Shown here one piece after another: positions 1-9,344 of a stretch of DNA of 53,269 nt. Position numbers and translations under genes: made by a program. The stretch is from NCBI GenBank assembly GCA_022511225.1, contig JAFLRZ010000013.1:1-53269 (forward strand), read 5' to 3'. Every line of letters starts with the position of its first letter. The first letter of the stretch is position 1. This DNA comes from Eubacterium sp. (GTDB lineage Bacteria; Bacillota; Clostridia; Oscillospirales; Acutalibacteraceae). Under the pieces are notes generated by a model. The model was not told the origin of the DNA. It made no database searches and saw only the letters and a program-made list of their open reading frames with translations.

Positions 1-53
1 TAAAATCCCTCGGTGGCAACACCGTACCGGTTCAAGTCCGGTCACCAGCACCA
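1..53 (+). tRNA. tRNA-Leu(TAA), 3' part only
   Basis: The window opens at the first anticodon base (TAA, 1-3), followed by the 3' anticodon strand, a long class II variable arm (about 10-26), a T-arm with TTCAAGT (31-37), the 3' acceptor strand and an encoded CCA at 51-53. The long variable arm and the TAA anticodon context fit leucine. The 5' half lies outside the window. Confidence 0.88.
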
Positions 54-85
54 AAGGGTGTAGTAGCTAAATCTACTACACCCTT
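54..85. repeat. perfect 13-bp inverted repeat between two tRNA-Leu genes
   Basis: Arms 54-66 and 73-85 are exact reverse complements around a 6-base loop. No T-run follows on either strand, so it does not look like a classic intrinsic terminator. An RNA processing hairpin between co-transcribed tRNAs is possible. Confidence 0.7.
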
Positions 86-95
86 ATAAATAAAT

Positions 96-182
96 GCCGG
101 CGTGATGGAATTGGCAGACGTGCTGGACTCAAAATCCAGTCCTGGCAACAGGGTGCGGGTTCGACCCCCGCCGCCGGCACCA
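96..182 (+). tRNA. tRNA-Leu(CAA)
   Basis: An 87-base class II tRNA. The acceptor strand GCCGGCG pairs with CGCCGGC, the anticodon stem CTGGA/TCCAG frames the loop CTCAAAA with anticodon CAA, a long variable arm is present, the T-loop reads TTCGACC, and CCA is encoded at the end. It lies 42 bases after the preceding tRNA-Leu and is followed by a hairpin with a T-run. Confidence 0.95.
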
Positions 183-186
183 TAAG

Positions 187-220
187 GAGCATTGATTAAT
201 TATCAATGCTCTTGTTTTTT
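187..220 (+). terminator. intrinsic terminator after the tRNA pair
   Basis: A 10-bp stem (187-196 with 202-211) with a 5-base loop is followed by TTGTTTTTT. It ends plus-strand tRNA transcription. The convergent spoIIR stop codon (196-198) lies inside it. Confidence 0.85.
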
Positions 221-786
221 AATTTTTGATATATTTCCACTATTTTGAATTTTGGCGAATAACCGCTTTCGATTATTTTCATTTCATCGTCATTCAGGTA
301 CTCTTCCAATGATTTACTGCAGGAAGATAAGCATACTGACGGGAATATTATGCACCACCAATTATGCCCTCTCCCCTCACCTATTTCAAGCCTTAGTGAA
401 TTATATATTCCTGCAGGCAGAGTGAAGTCATCATACACTCGTGTATCAAAATATTCTTCGGTAACTTCAATCTGTACACTATCGTTGCAACCGATAGATT
501 TTAGGTACTTTTCACAATTAATTTTAAGTACATCAAGATTATCTTTAGCAATTAATACGTTCTCATCTAATGTATCTGCATTAAATAAATCCTGAGTAGA
601 TATAAGAATAAAATCTCTTAGTTTAAGTTTGGTACTTTGATCCTCAGCACTATCTGAGTTTGCAACGATGTGAAGCCTGAAAACTTTATCAGTAATACTT
701 TGTGAATTTTCTATAATAGGCTGAATGATGCTCGATACTAAGGTGAAAACTAAGAATAACGGAATAAATATTTTTATAAATTTCAA
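196..786 (-). CDS. spoIIR: Stage II sporulation protein R
   Basis: SpoIIR is made in the forespore under sigma-F, is secreted into the intermembrane space, and triggers SpoIIGA to process pro-sigma-E in the mother cell. The protein begins with a hydrophobic signal segment (about residues 5-22). It carries the family hallmarks FRLHIVANSDSAEDQ near the N-terminus and LPAGIYNSLRLEIGEG plus NWWC in the second half. An upstream TTG at 807 would add seven residues but has no Shine-Dalgarno sequence and sits next to the putative sigma-F -10 box. The TTG at 786 has AAAGGCAGG nine bases upstream, so I chose it; length is 196 aa. Family assignment is firm, the start moderately so. Confidence 0.9.
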   Translation of the reverse strand: MKFIKIFIPLFLVFTLVSSIIQPIIENSQSITDKVFRLHIVANSDSAEDQSTKLKLRDFILISTQDLFNADTLDENVLIAKDNLDVLKINCEKYLKSIGCNDSVQIEVTEEYFDTRVYDDFTLPAGIYNSLRLEIGEGRGHNWWCIIFPSVCLSSCSKSLEEYLNDDEMKIIESGYSPKFKIVEIYQKLKNKSIDN

Positions 787-791
787 AAGAT

Positions 792-826
792 AAAACCTGC
801 CTTTCAATTAATGATTGGCAGGTTTT
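792..826 (-). terminator. terminator hairpin after yigZ, overlapping the spoIIR leader
   Basis: A 10-bp stem (817-826 with 792-801) with a 15-base loop is followed by TATCTTTT on the minus strand. It lies just after the YigZ-family gene. Its 3' arm contains the GGCAGG that serves as spoIIR ribosome binding site. Confidence 0.7.
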
Positions 827-839
827 TACAATTTTATAC
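810..839 (-). promoter_or_regulatory. candidate sigma-F promoter of spoIIR
   Basis: On the minus strand GTATA (839-835), 15 bases, then GCCAATCATT (819-810). This matches most of the known sigma-F pattern (GyATA, N15, GGnnAnAnT). Initiation would fall about 800-804, just ahead of the spoIIR ribosome binding site. Assignment rests on motif matching and known regulation of spoIIR. Confidence 0.55.
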
Positions 840-1454
840 TTTATCAAATTTTTCTCCGATTTCTTCAAGACTGTATTTGCCGTTGCTAAGCTCAGTAAGC
901 TTGGCAGATAGAATATCAACAAAATCAGCCTTGATGCTGAATTTTACAGTAACAACATCAGAAAAATCAGAGCTTTCAATATTAGCAGAAAAGTCATTCA
1001 GGAGTATATTGAGTCGTTCATAAAAGCTATATTCGACCTCGGTTTTAAGCACCTTACAAGGCGCCATAGTAATTATATTGCCTGAAGCTACTGCAAGCTT
1101 TGATGCATGTGAATAAGCTCTTATTAAGCCTCCTGCGCCGAGCAAAACACCACCAAAGTATCTTGTAACAACTACACAGACGTCAACAAGATTTTCTTTA
1201 AGCAGTACGTCAAGCACGGGAACTCCGGCTGTACCACTCGGCTCTCCGTCATCAGATGAGCGCTGAATATTATTATCTCGAAGGACATATGCTGATACGT
1301 TGTGTGATGCATCCCAGTGCTTTGATTTGATTGAATTGATAAATTCAGATGCTTCATCCTGAGTTTTTACAGGCTTAACATATCCAATAAATCTTGATTT
1401 CTTTTCGATAAATTCATCTTGCGACTCAAATTCTACAGTTTTATATTCCTTCAT
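834..1454 (-). CDS. YigZ/IMPACT (UPF0029) family protein
   Basis: A 206-aa protein of the YigZ/IMPACT family, whose bacterial members have been linked to translation or proline-peptide metabolism; the biochemical role is not settled. The N-terminal half has the family core: EKKSRFIGYVKPV, then DASHNVSAYVLR, SSDDGEPSGTAGVP and VTRYFGGVLLGAGGLIRAY. The C-terminal quarter is the smaller ferredoxin-like domain. I chose the ATG at 1454, with GGTGA seven bases upstream, over a start nine codons earlier that lies inside the rpmE terminator hairpin. It sits between rpmE and spoIIR. Confidence 0.88.
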   Translation of the reverse strand: MKEYKTVEFESQDEFIEKKSRFIGYVKPVKTQDEASEFINSIKSKHWDASHNVSAYVLRDNNIQRSSDDGEPSGTAGVPVLDVLLKENLVDVCVVVTRYFGGVLLGAGGLIRAYSHASKLAVASGNIITMAPCKVLKTEVEYSFYERLNILLNDFSANIESSDFSDVVTVKFSIKADFVDILSAKLTELSNGKYSLEEIGEKFDKV

Positions 1455-1463
1455 ACATTCACC

Positions 1464-1498
1464 GATAAAAAAACAAGGCAACGATATAAACCGTTGCC
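1464..1498 (-). terminator. rpmE terminator
   Basis: Stem GGCAACG/CGTTGCC (1498-1492 with 1483-1477), 8-base loop, then TTGTTTTTTT on the minus strand, right after the rpmE stop. Confidence 0.85.
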
Positions 1499-1510
1499 GT
1501 TGAGTTTTGA

Positions 1511-1714
1511 TTAGCCATTTCTGCCGTATCTCTTGTTGAATCTGTCAACACGTCCACCGGTATCAACAAGCTTCTGCTTACCTGTGAAGAATGGATGACA
1601 CTTAGAACAAATATCTACCTTTAATTCGCTCTTTGTGCTCTTTGTTTCAAAAGTATTACCGCAAGCACATCTAACAGTGCAGGTATCATAATTTGGATGA
1701 ATTCCGTCTTTCAT
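1511..1714 (-). CDS. rpmE: 50S ribosomal protein bL31, zinc-binding type
   Basis: A component of the large ribosomal subunit and of the intersubunit bridge. The 67-aa sequence starts [10 protein letters not shown] and has Cys16-x-Cys18 and Cys36-xx-Cys39, the four zinc ligands of the C+ form that zinc-starved bacteria replace with a C- paralogue. The C-terminus [11 protein letters not shown] is typical. It is transcribed alone: its own promoter lies upstream (1755-1783) and a strong terminator follows. Confidence 0.97.
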   Translation of the reverse strand: MKDGIHPNYDTCTVRCACGNTFETKSTKSELKVDICSKCHPFFTGKQKLVDTGGRVDRFNKRYGRNG

Positions 1715-1754
1715 TAACTTTCACCTCTTTACAAGTTATGTAATTCGCTTGATT

Positions 1755-1783
1755 ATATTATCACAAGTGACAATAAAATGCAA
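1755..1783 (-). promoter_or_regulatory. sigma-A promoter of rpmE
   Basis: Minus-strand TTGCAT (1783-1778), 17 bases, TAATAT (1760-1755), about 40 bases ahead of the rpmE start. No hairpin terminator is visible between this promoter and the addA stop at 1797, so addA read-through into rpmE is possible. Confidence 0.6.
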
Positions 1784-1796
1784 GTGTTTTTTTAAA

Positions 1797-4700
1797 TTAT
1801 TTATAATAACAAGGTTTATTAAGATAAAAGGAATACAAAACTGCCTCTTTAACACGTTTACCAAGTGTTTTTTCAACAGCACTTTTATAAAACATTATCT
1901 GTTTTTTATATCTGCTCAGCAGCTCCTCATCACTGTTTACCCTATCCGTTTTATAGTCAACGAGCACAAGCTCTCCGTCTTCCTCAAAAACGCAGTCGGC
2001 AATACCCTGAATTAATATTTTTTCTTTTGAATATGTGTCGTAAATCATATCAGCACTCACAAAGCTTGTAAGCTTAAGCTCACGATAAATTTTATCCGAG
2101 CCAAACATTCTTTTAGCTATAGAGCTTGAGAAGAATGATGAAAGCCGTTCTCTGTCAAGTGCCTCAGCCTGTTCAGTGCTTAGATGTGAATTTATAACTA
2201 AGCTTTCAATTTCATCGCTAAGTGCACGCTTAGCATTGTCATAATTACAATACTGCATAAAGGTATGCATTGCAGTACCGCGCTCGGCAGGTGTCAAGCC
2301 GTTCTTATTCATAAACGCAGGCTTTGATGATGTTATATAACTGTAGTCATTGTCAGTAGCATCAAGCTCGGAAGCCGTCAGTTTTAACGATAAAAATTCA
2401 AGCTCTTTGTCTTTATAAGTAAACTCAAGTTTATTCTTGATTTCACTTGTAATTTTCTCATCATATTCTACAAAATCATATTCTTCTTCAGGCTTTTCAT
2501 ATTCAGCAGATTCAATAATATTAATACTCAGCTTATAATCAGAAGTTTCTGTATCTATCGGACATGAGCCAAGCTCTCTAAGCTTACTGCCTCCTTGATG
2601 CATAATGGCACAAAGAAGAAGCAGATTACCGTCACTTGTAATCCTTGAGCAACAATACGGAGAAATAATACCATTATCTAAATACTCAGCCGAAAGCTCC
2701 GATAGCTTCTTTTCTGCCTTATCAAAGCTTACGAAAGTAATGAATTGTTCTTTAGCCCTCGTCATAGCAACATAGAGCACACGCAGATTTTCGCTCATTA
2801 ATTCATTAGCGCATTTTCTTCTTATGACAGCATAAGGCAAAGTAGAATACTGACAGAATTGCTCTTCGTTATGAATTTTCATTCCTATTCCGAATTCGTT
2901 GTTTATCAAAAGCTTTGATGAAAGCTCTCTTTTATTGTATATTTTTGCAGAGCCTGCAAGTATACATATCGGAAATTCAAGACCCTTAGACTTATGAATA
3001 GTCATTATTGTTACGGCATCATTAAAAGTACCCGAAATAGATGCTGAATCAATATTTTTATCTGACTGAGCAATTTTATCAATGTATCTCAAAAACGAGG
3101 TTAGTCCAACGTTTGACCCGTTATCAAAACTTTTGGCAAATGATATAAGCTTAAGAATATTCTGATAACGCTGTTCTCCGTTGCCCATAGCATTTACGTA
3201 TGAAATAAAGCCTTTATCTTCAATAAGATACCTGATGAATCCCGCTACAGACATTGTGACACTGATTTTTTTCAAATTTGATAAATCTTCAATAAATGAT
3301 TTGCATTTATCCGACTCGCTGAGCAAAAGAGATTTATAAAGGTTTTTTCCTTTTGCGTTAATTTTTGCCTCGGCAAGATTATCAGGAGTAAAAGCGTATA
3401 TTGGCGACATCAGAGTAGCAAGAAGCGGTATGTCCTGAGTAGGATTGTCGATTGCTCTTAGTAAAGACAACAACATTCTTATTTCATTATTCTCAAAAAG
3501 ATTTGTTGAGTTTTCGCTTACAACGGGAACTCCTAATTCAGTAAGCACTCTTGAATAATCGTTAACACTGCTCTTAAGATTTCGCATTAAGATTGCAAAA
3601 TCGCCAAATCTTACAGGTCTTTGTGTATCACCATCCTGAATAAGCTCGCCACTGTTCACTTTACTTAAAATAAGCTTCGCAATTTCGGATGCTTCTCTTA
3701 GACTGATATCCTCCCCTTTTGACCCTGTAATAATATTAATCTGTGCAGAAGGAATGTCGGTGTCGGGATATTCTCTACCGTTATTTAAGTATTCCTCTTC
3801 TGTATAATCAAGCTCGCCTGTTTCCTCGCTCATAGTGTTTGAAAAGACGTTATTTACGTATGAGCAAATTTCTTTACGGCTTCTGAAATTCTTATCAAGA
3901 ATTATTTTAGAGCTTGTTTCATTGTCAGTTTCGTCATAATACTTATACTTTTTCTTTCTTGAATTAAATATATTAGGCATTGAAAGTCTGAATCTGTAAA
4001 TACTTTGCTTAATATCGCCAACAGTAAATAGATTTTTACCGTTAGAAAGGTAAGTAAAAAGTAAATCTTGAGCTTCGTTTGTGTCCTGATACTCGTCAAC
4101 GAGAATTTCATTGTATTGCTTTGACATCTGCTCAGCAAGAGGTTTTTTTATAATATTTCCACTCTCGTCATAGTCAAATAAAAGCTTAATGGCAAAATGC
4201 TCAATATCGCTGAAGGAATAAGCATTTCGCTCTTTTTTCTCATCGTAAAGTCTTTTGTCAACTTCCTTTACTATCTCAACGAGCGCTTTAACGCTGCTAT
4301 AAATTATTTTTGCATCATCCTTATATTCTTCTTCGGTTGAAATAAGAAGTGACGAAATATCGTCTGTAATGATGTTTTTATAGCTTTCACGATTTGCTTT
4401 GATATTAAAATAAGCCTGCTTATCTACCTTTTTTGAATACGGTACACGGTCAAACGAAGCAGTAAGACCAATCAAACTATCCCAAGATGAACAAAATGCC
4501 TTAAGATATTTCTGATAAACCGACAAGTCATTATTAACAACTGCAGCAAATTTATCTGTTACCTTATCATCCTCAGGGCAGATTCTTTCAACCAAGGCAA
4601 TATTATCCTTAACAAGACTTAGTCCGTATTCAAGAAGCTTTTTAACCTCACTGAGAGCATATTTGTACCATACGGTTTCGGTAAAAGGTGTATCAGGATT

Positions 4701-5294
4701 ATATTTTTCTACAGACTTATCAAGCCATTTGTCAGGAAACGGCAGAGCGTAAATAAATTTAAGAATTTTCTTGATTGCTTCAATAAATGATTTGTCTGAT
4801 GATGGAGTTGTAAAAGTTTCAATAAGTCTTAAATACTCCTTGTCACCTGACTTAAAAAAGTCGTTTATAGTGTCAGAAATAATTGCATTCTCTAATATTT
4901 CGAGCTCGCTTTCCTCAAGCGTAGTGAAATCTTGAGAAATATCAAGCTCATAGAAATATTCACGCACTAAATTTGAGCAAAATGAGTCAATCGTGCAAAT
5001 TTTTGCGCTCGACAATAGAGAAAGCTGACTTCTGTAATAACTGTCATTTGGATTTTCTTTTAGACATTCATTAAGAGCTTTTGAAATTCTTGATTTCATC
5101 TCTGCAGCAGCGGCATTTGTAAATGTTACGATGAGAAGACTGTCAAGCGGAACGCGGTTATTCTTATCTGTAACAATATTTTTTACTCGCTCAACAAGAA
5201 CTGCCGTTTTTCCCGAGCCTGCAGCAGCGCTGACGAGGATATTACGATTTCTGACATCAATTGCGTTTTGCTGCTCATTAGTCCACTTTACCAT
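1797..5294 (-). CDS. addA: ATP-dependent helicase/nuclease subunit A (AddA)
   Basis: The helicase-nuclease subunit of AddAB, the RecBCD-like complex that resects double-strand breaks until it meets a Chi site. The 1165-aa protein has Walker A SAAAGSGKT at residues 22-30, the superfamily 1A motifs LVDEYQDTNEAQ and VGDIKQSIYRFR, TIHKSKGLEFP, and motif VI LRVLYVAMTRAKEQ. The C-terminal RecB-type nuclease ends in GELVLVDYKTDR, which supplies catalytic Asp and Lys. The ATG at 5294 is ten bases from GGAG; an ATG nine bases further upstream is only one base from it. It overlaps addB by 17 bases, implying coupled translation. Confidence 0.96.
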   Translation of the reverse strand: MVKWTNEQQNAIDVRNRNILVSAAAGSGKTAVLVERVKNIVTDKNNRVPLDSLLIVTFTNAAAAEMKSRISKALNECLKENPNDSYYRSQLSLLSSAKICTIDSFCSNLVREYFYELDISQDFTTLEESELEILENAIISDTINDFFKSGDKEYLRLIETFTTPSSDKSFIEAIKKILKFIYALPFPDKWLDKSVEKYNPDTPFTETVWYKYALSEVKKLLEYGLSLVKDNIALVERICPEDDKVTDKFAAVVNNDLSVYQKYLKAFCSSWDSLIGLTASFDRVPYSKKVDKQAYFNIKANRESYKNIITDDISSLLISTEEEYKDDAKIIYSSVKALVEIVKEVDKRLYDEKKERNAYSFSDIEHFAIKLLFDYDESGNIIKKPLAEQMSKQYNEILVDEYQDTNEAQDLLFTYLSNGKNLFTVGDIKQSIYRFRLSMPNIFNSRKKKYKYYDETDNETSSKIILDKNFRSRKEICSYVNNVFSNTMSEETGELDYTEEEYLNNGREYPDTDIPSAQINIITGSKGEDISLREASEIAKLILSKVNSGELIQDGDTQRPVRFGDFAILMRNLKSSVNDYSRVLTELGVPVVSENSTNLFENNEIRMLLSLLRAIDNPTQDIPLLATLMSPIYAFTPDNLAEAKINAKGKNLYKSLLLSESDKCKSFIEDLSNLKKISVTMSVAGFIRYLIEDKGFISYVNAMGNGEQRYQNILKLISFAKSFDNGSNVGLTSFLRYIDKIAQSDKNIDSASISGTFNDAVTIMTIHKSKGLEFPICILAGSAKIYNKRELSSKLLINNEFGIGMKIHNEEQFCQYSTLPYAVIRRKCANELMSENLRVLYVAMTRAKEQFITFVSFDKAEKKLSELSAEYLDNGIISPYCCSRITSDGNLLLLCAIMHQGGSKLRELGSCPIDTETSDYKLSINIIESAEYEKPEEEYDFVEYDEKITSEIKNKLEFTYKDKELEFLSLKLTASELDATDNDYSYITSSKPAFMNKNGLTPAERGTAMHTFMQYCNYDNAKRALSDEIESLVINSHLSTEQAEALDRERLSSFFSSSIAKRMFGSDKIYRELKLTSFVSADMIYDTYSKEKILIQGIADCVFEEDGELVLVDYKTDRVNSDEELLSRYKKQIMFYKSAVEKTLGKRVKEAVLYSFYLNKPCYYK

Positions 5295-8200
5295 CAGTCG
5301 CATACTCCTCTGCTAATGATTCTTTCACCTGTGCATCGCTAAGCTCTTCGGTTACACGATACTCGATATTTCGCTTTGTTGCACAAACATCCTTGTAGTC
5401 GCAAAATTCACACGTTTTTTTATGAGATGAATTTTTAACCGGATTTTTTGGAATCAGTCCGTTATGCAGATTCACACCCATATTTTTAATGTGCTCATTT
5501 ACTTTTCTTTGAAGGTAACCAAATTCAGCTAACGAAGCAAGATTTCCTGATAAATCCCCATTTTTTTTATACTTAACAGGAATATATCTGCCGTTAAGAT
5601 CATGCTCCATAGCGATTGCGATTTCTCCGTTAAGTTCGTTAATAACGAGTCCCTTCATCTTAAACGAAGAATTCTCTTTTTGCTCCATATCCTTGTCTAT
5701 ACGGCTTTTTGCGTCGAAGGAATATAAATCCCTTGCTGCGTGCATATAAAGCACTCCTGCCGGTACTCCGTTGAGCTTTGCGTTTTTATCCTCACAAAGT
5801 GAAAAGAGATAAACAAACATCTGGAGATTAAGACCGTAAATTATGTCTGAAAGCTTAAATGTTTTGTTTCCTGATTTATAATCAACTACTCTTATGTAGC
5901 TTACGCCGTCCTTTGTGTATGAATCGACTCTGTCTATAGAGCCTCTGATTTGTATTGTTCCGCCGTCATCAAGAGTGAGTATCTGTGGTTTCACTGAGCC
6001 GTCCTTATCTATATCAAGCTCAAATGCCTGTGCTTCAAAATCACTGTTTTTGAATTCTTCTGCAAGATGATATACCACACTGTATATAAGTCTTGAAAGG
6101 CGCTTAAAATTATAATCAAATCTTACCTCAAAATCAGTTGCATTATTTAGATTTGCAGAAATATATTCTTCAATAAGCTCATCAACAATGCTCATAATTT
6201 GTGGTTTTTGCATTTCTGACAGTTTTTTGCTTCCGTATCTTGCAAGTATATTTTCAAGGACGTAGTGAATCAATGTGCCTCTCTGCATTGGATCAATCTC
6301 AGCCTTTGTTCTTGGTCTTGCATTTAGACCAAACTTGCAGAAATATCTGAACGGGCAGTTATAATAGTCTTCAATTCTTGATGCCGAGACATTCATATCA
6401 TAGCTAAATAGCTTTTTTGCAAGGTCCTTATTATTAATACTTACATCCTTATTTTCAGCAAGATTTTTAACTGCAATAAATCTTTCATCATCTTCAAAAT
6501 ACTTTTTAAGCGACGAGTAAAAGACAGTATTCTTGTGATATCTTTCGCTCATCAGCTCAAAAGCGTTGGTTTTAGTTTCTATCAAGTCAATGTCATCAAG
6601 AGATATGTAGTTTTTTTCCGAAATATCAACTACATTCTTTATGCTTGTAATAATTTCTGACGGTGCATTCTGCTTGCTGTTTGATGTATACGAAATAAAA
6701 AGCTTTTCGCTGGGTGCAGTGCATGCCATATATGCAAAATATTTTTCCTGAATATCAAGAAGCTCTGCATATGAGTATAGTTTAAAATCCTTTTCAAGAA
6801 GAATTCTTCTGTCCTTTTCGGATAAAAGTCCACCACCGCTTACTGCCTGCGGAAATTCACCTTCGTTAGCACCAAGAATAAAAACGGCTTTTGGATTATT
6901 AGTTCTTATTCTATCTGCCTGACCAAGCTGAACGTTATCAAGTCCTGCGGGAATTGCACCCATATCTTCGGCAGAAATCACAAGATTGAAAAGCTTTGCA
7001 AATTCTTTTAATGAGATTTTGCTATCAGGCAGAGTTTTAGGCAGGTAATCAAGAACGGACATAACAATATCCCATACTCTTCCCTGCTCGTTTGCAAGTA
7101 TAGGTTTATTAAGTCTGTTAAGCTCTATTGCATATTCTCTTATTCTTTTATCAACACCAAACTTGATAAGCATATTATAAATCTGCTCGCAAATTTGAAT
7201 CGGTGTGCCATCTTTAACATCATTTCTAAAAGATAAAATGGGCGCAATTATTCGTTCCCTTGTAGCATTGATACTATCAAGAGAATTTCTGTCCTTATCG
7301 GTTATTATGCCAACTAAACCTTTAGTAGATTTATCAAACGGTTTTTTCCATTTAGAGCCGTTAATATTCCATAAATATACGTAATTTTCAAGCTCGTTTA
7401 TATCTTCGTTATCAATGTCGGTAAGCTCCGTTTTAAGTAAGCTTAATATATCGTCACTCTGATAAGAGAAATTGATGCACCTGAACAGATACATAATAAA
7501 TACTACAAGCGGCTGGTTCACAATCGGCTGTCTTTCGTCGTAATAATACGGAATTTCATACTTTCTGAACGAATAGCCGATTTCTTCATTATACGTGTCA
7601 AGATTACGGCAGATTATGGCAATATCCTTTGCACGATAGCCATTTCTCATAAGAGTTCTTATCTGTCTTGAAAGCTGGAAGCATTCATCACTGATATTTT
7701 GTGCAGCGTAAATTTCAACAGAATTATTCTTTACTGCATTTTCTGTTTCCTTAAAGAAGCTTTTTTCAATAGTTATAAGCGTTTCGTCATTTGTTCTGTG
7801 ATTTTTCTCAAGAAAAGTATTTTGGATTTGAATATCTGCTTTATTTGCAATTTTTTCAATAATCTTTACAGTATTGTTTACGTACGAGAATAAAGAATAG
7901 CTGTCATCAATGTTTTTGCCATCAGTGCAAAGCGTAATAATGACGCTTTTGGCTTCGCTTATAATCAGCTCGAGAAGCTTGTATTCCTGCGCCACAAAGC
8001 CGTTAAATCCGTCAATAAAAACGTTTTTATCCTTAAAGAATTTCTTATCCTTGATTTTATTATAAAGCCTTGTAAGGTCATCAGCACTATCGAGATATCT
8101 GTCCTTAATGATGCTGTCATACGCTGACATTATAGCTGAAATATCTCTCATTTTATTATAAAGAGCAACGTTATCAATATTCTTGCACATCGAGGAAATC

Positions 8201-8607
8201 TGCTCACCGTCAAGGTTGCAGGATTTCATTTCATCGTAAACCTTCAACATTGAGTTAACAAAACCGAAGGTGTCAATGTTCTTATTAAACAGCAGAAAAT
8301 CAGGACTGCAAATTTTTATCGCCTGAATCATAATAACTGCTCTGCCGCCTTTTGAAAGAGTTGGAAGCATTTCCCTGCCATAGAGATTATTCACTTCATC
8401 AGCAAGCCTTGAAAATGAAGAATTATTGACTCTTGTAATATCAGCCTCACCGAGCAGCTCAAGCAGCTTTCTCTCCGCAACAAGAGAGTACTGCTCAGGA
8501 GTAATGAGCAGTACGTCTTCATTATCATCACTTACGGTTTTCTTAACCATATTGAAAACATATTCAGTTTTACCGTATCCGGATCTTCCGAAAACAAAAT
8601 TCAGCAT
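5278..8607 (-). CDS. addB: ATP-dependent nuclease subunit B (AddB)
   Basis: Partner of AddA; it recognises Chi and cuts the complementary strand. The 1109-aa protein begins with Walker A GRSGYGKTEYV (residues 8-18). The C-terminal nuclease has GTLIHYVLENIL and VRVVDYKSGNKTF. Four cysteines frame the nuclease, one in NCPFRYFC before it and the CEFC...C group near the C-terminus, as expected for the AddB 4Fe-4S staple. GGTGA precedes the ATG. Length is close to the roughly 1150 aa usual for the family. Confidence 0.95.
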   Translation of the reverse strand: MLNFVFGRSGYGKTEYVFNMVKKTVSDDNEDVLLITPEQYSLVAERKLLELLGEADITRVNNSSFSRLADEVNNLYGREMLPTLSKGGRAVIMIQAIKICSPDFLLFNKNIDTFGFVNSMLKVYDEMKSCNLDGEQISSMCKNIDNVALYNKMRDISAIMSAYDSIIKDRYLDSADDLTRLYNKIKDKKFFKDKNVFIDGFNGFVAQEYKLLELIISEAKSVIITLCTDGKNIDDSYSLFSYVNNTVKIIEKIANKADIQIQNTFLEKNHRTNDETLITIEKSFFKETENAVKNNSVEIYAAQNISDECFQLSRQIRTLMRNGYRAKDIAIICRNLDTYNEEIGYSFRKYEIPYYYDERQPIVNQPLVVFIMYLFRCINFSYQSDDILSLLKTELTDIDNEDINELENYVYLWNINGSKWKKPFDKSTKGLVGIITDKDRNSLDSINATRERIIAPILSFRNDVKDGTPIQICEQIYNMLIKFGVDKRIREYAIELNRLNKPILANEQGRVWDIVMSVLDYLPKTLPDSKISLKEFAKLFNLVISAEDMGAIPAGLDNVQLGQADRIRTNNPKAVFILGANEGEFPQAVSGGGLLSEKDRRILLEKDFKLYSYAELLDIQEKYFAYMACTAPSEKLFISYTSNSKQNAPSEIITSIKNVVDISEKNYISLDDIDLIETKTNAFELMSERYHKNTVFYSSLKKYFEDDERFIAVKNLAENKDVSINNKDLAKKLFSYDMNVSASRIEDYYNCPFRYFCKFGLNARPRTKAEIDPMQRGTLIHYVLENILARYGSKKLSEMQKPQIMSIVDELIEEYISANLNNATDFEVRFDYNFKRLSRLIYSVVYHLAEEFKNSDFEAQAFELDIDKDGSVKPQILTLDDGGTIQIRGSIDRVDSYTKDGVSYIRVVDYKSGNKTFKLSDIIYGLNLQMFVYLFSLCEDKNAKLNGVPAGVLYMHAARDLYSFDAKSRIDKDMEQKENSSFKMKGLVINELNGEIAIAMEHDLNGRYIPVKYKKNGDLSGNLASLAEFGYLQRKVNEHIKNMGVNLHNGLIPKNPVKNSSHKKTCEFCDYKDVCATKRNIEYRVTEELSDAQVKESLAEEYATDGKVD

Positions 8608-8621
8608 TAAGTATCACCACG

Positions 8622-9344
8622 TTATCTGACGTAATCCTCTGGCTTTATGAGTCCTTGATTCATCATACCTTCATACGCTTCAATAAAAAATTCGTACATA
8701 GGTCTTGCAATGTCAAACGCAAGTCTGAGTTCATCAATAAGCTTCGGAGTATTGATTCTTGACATATCGTCACTGTAGTAGCAAAAGGACATATTTTTCG
8801 CCTTAAGATACGGCTTAAGCTCTTCAGGAGCATCCGGATACAGGTCTTTTTTATAAAAATCACTGCAGTCATAAGTAAATCCTGCATCCTCGCAAGCCTT
8901 CACTGCATCAAGCCATCTGTCAGGATGCTTAATAATCATTTTGTGAACTTCCTTGAAAAATGCTGGTCTGTAGAGCCAAAAAACTAATCCGTAACCAAAT
9001 CTGTCAGGAAAGAACTCAAAAAAATAAAACGGTGCACCGGGATATTCATTTTTATATCTTCTAAAAAACATCCAGATGTTTTCTCTGTATTTGATTTTAT
9101 TTCTGTTACCTCTTGTGTCACGATAAATTCTTGCAACCGACCTTACAGGATCAGTCATCATCATTCCGTCTATATCATACATAAGATCACTTAAATCAAG
9201 CATAATCTGCCTCATAGGAATAGTAATTCCCTGCTTAAGCTCTTCCTTGTGTTCGTTATAAAATTCTCGCGAATCGTTAAATCTGTTTAAGCACAAAAGC
9301 TCTATACTCTCCGGCTTTATTCCCTGAAAGTTGTAATCATTCAT
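8622..9344 (-). CDS. DUF2461 family protein
   Basis: A 240-aa soluble protein resembling the DUF2461 (TIGR02453) family of unknown biochemical role. Recognisable blocks are LCLNRFNDSREFYNEHKEEL near the start, then the Arg-rich SVARIYRDTRGNRNKIKYRE, and a central aromatic stretch PFYFFEFFPDRFGYG. No catalytic motif can be named. The start overlaps the stop of the PLP enzyme upstream by four bases (ATGA), so it is part of the ligA-addA operon. Confidence 0.75.
   Translation of the reverse strand: MNDYNFQGIKPESIELLCLNRFNDSREFYNEHKEELKQGITIPMRQIMLDLSDLMYDIDGMMMTDPVRSVARIYRDTRGNRNKIKYRENIWMFFRRYKNEYPGAPFYFFEFFPDRFGYGLVFWLYRPAFFKEVHKMIIKHPDRWLDAVKACEDAGFTYDCSDFYKKDLYPDAPEELKPYLKAKNMSFCYYSDDMSRINTPKLIDELRLAFDIARPMYEFFIEAYEGMMNQGLIKPEDYVR

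Noticed and set aside
1741-1796. Terminator after addA
   Set aside because: The repeated CACTTG elements are direct, not inverted; no stem-loop was found.
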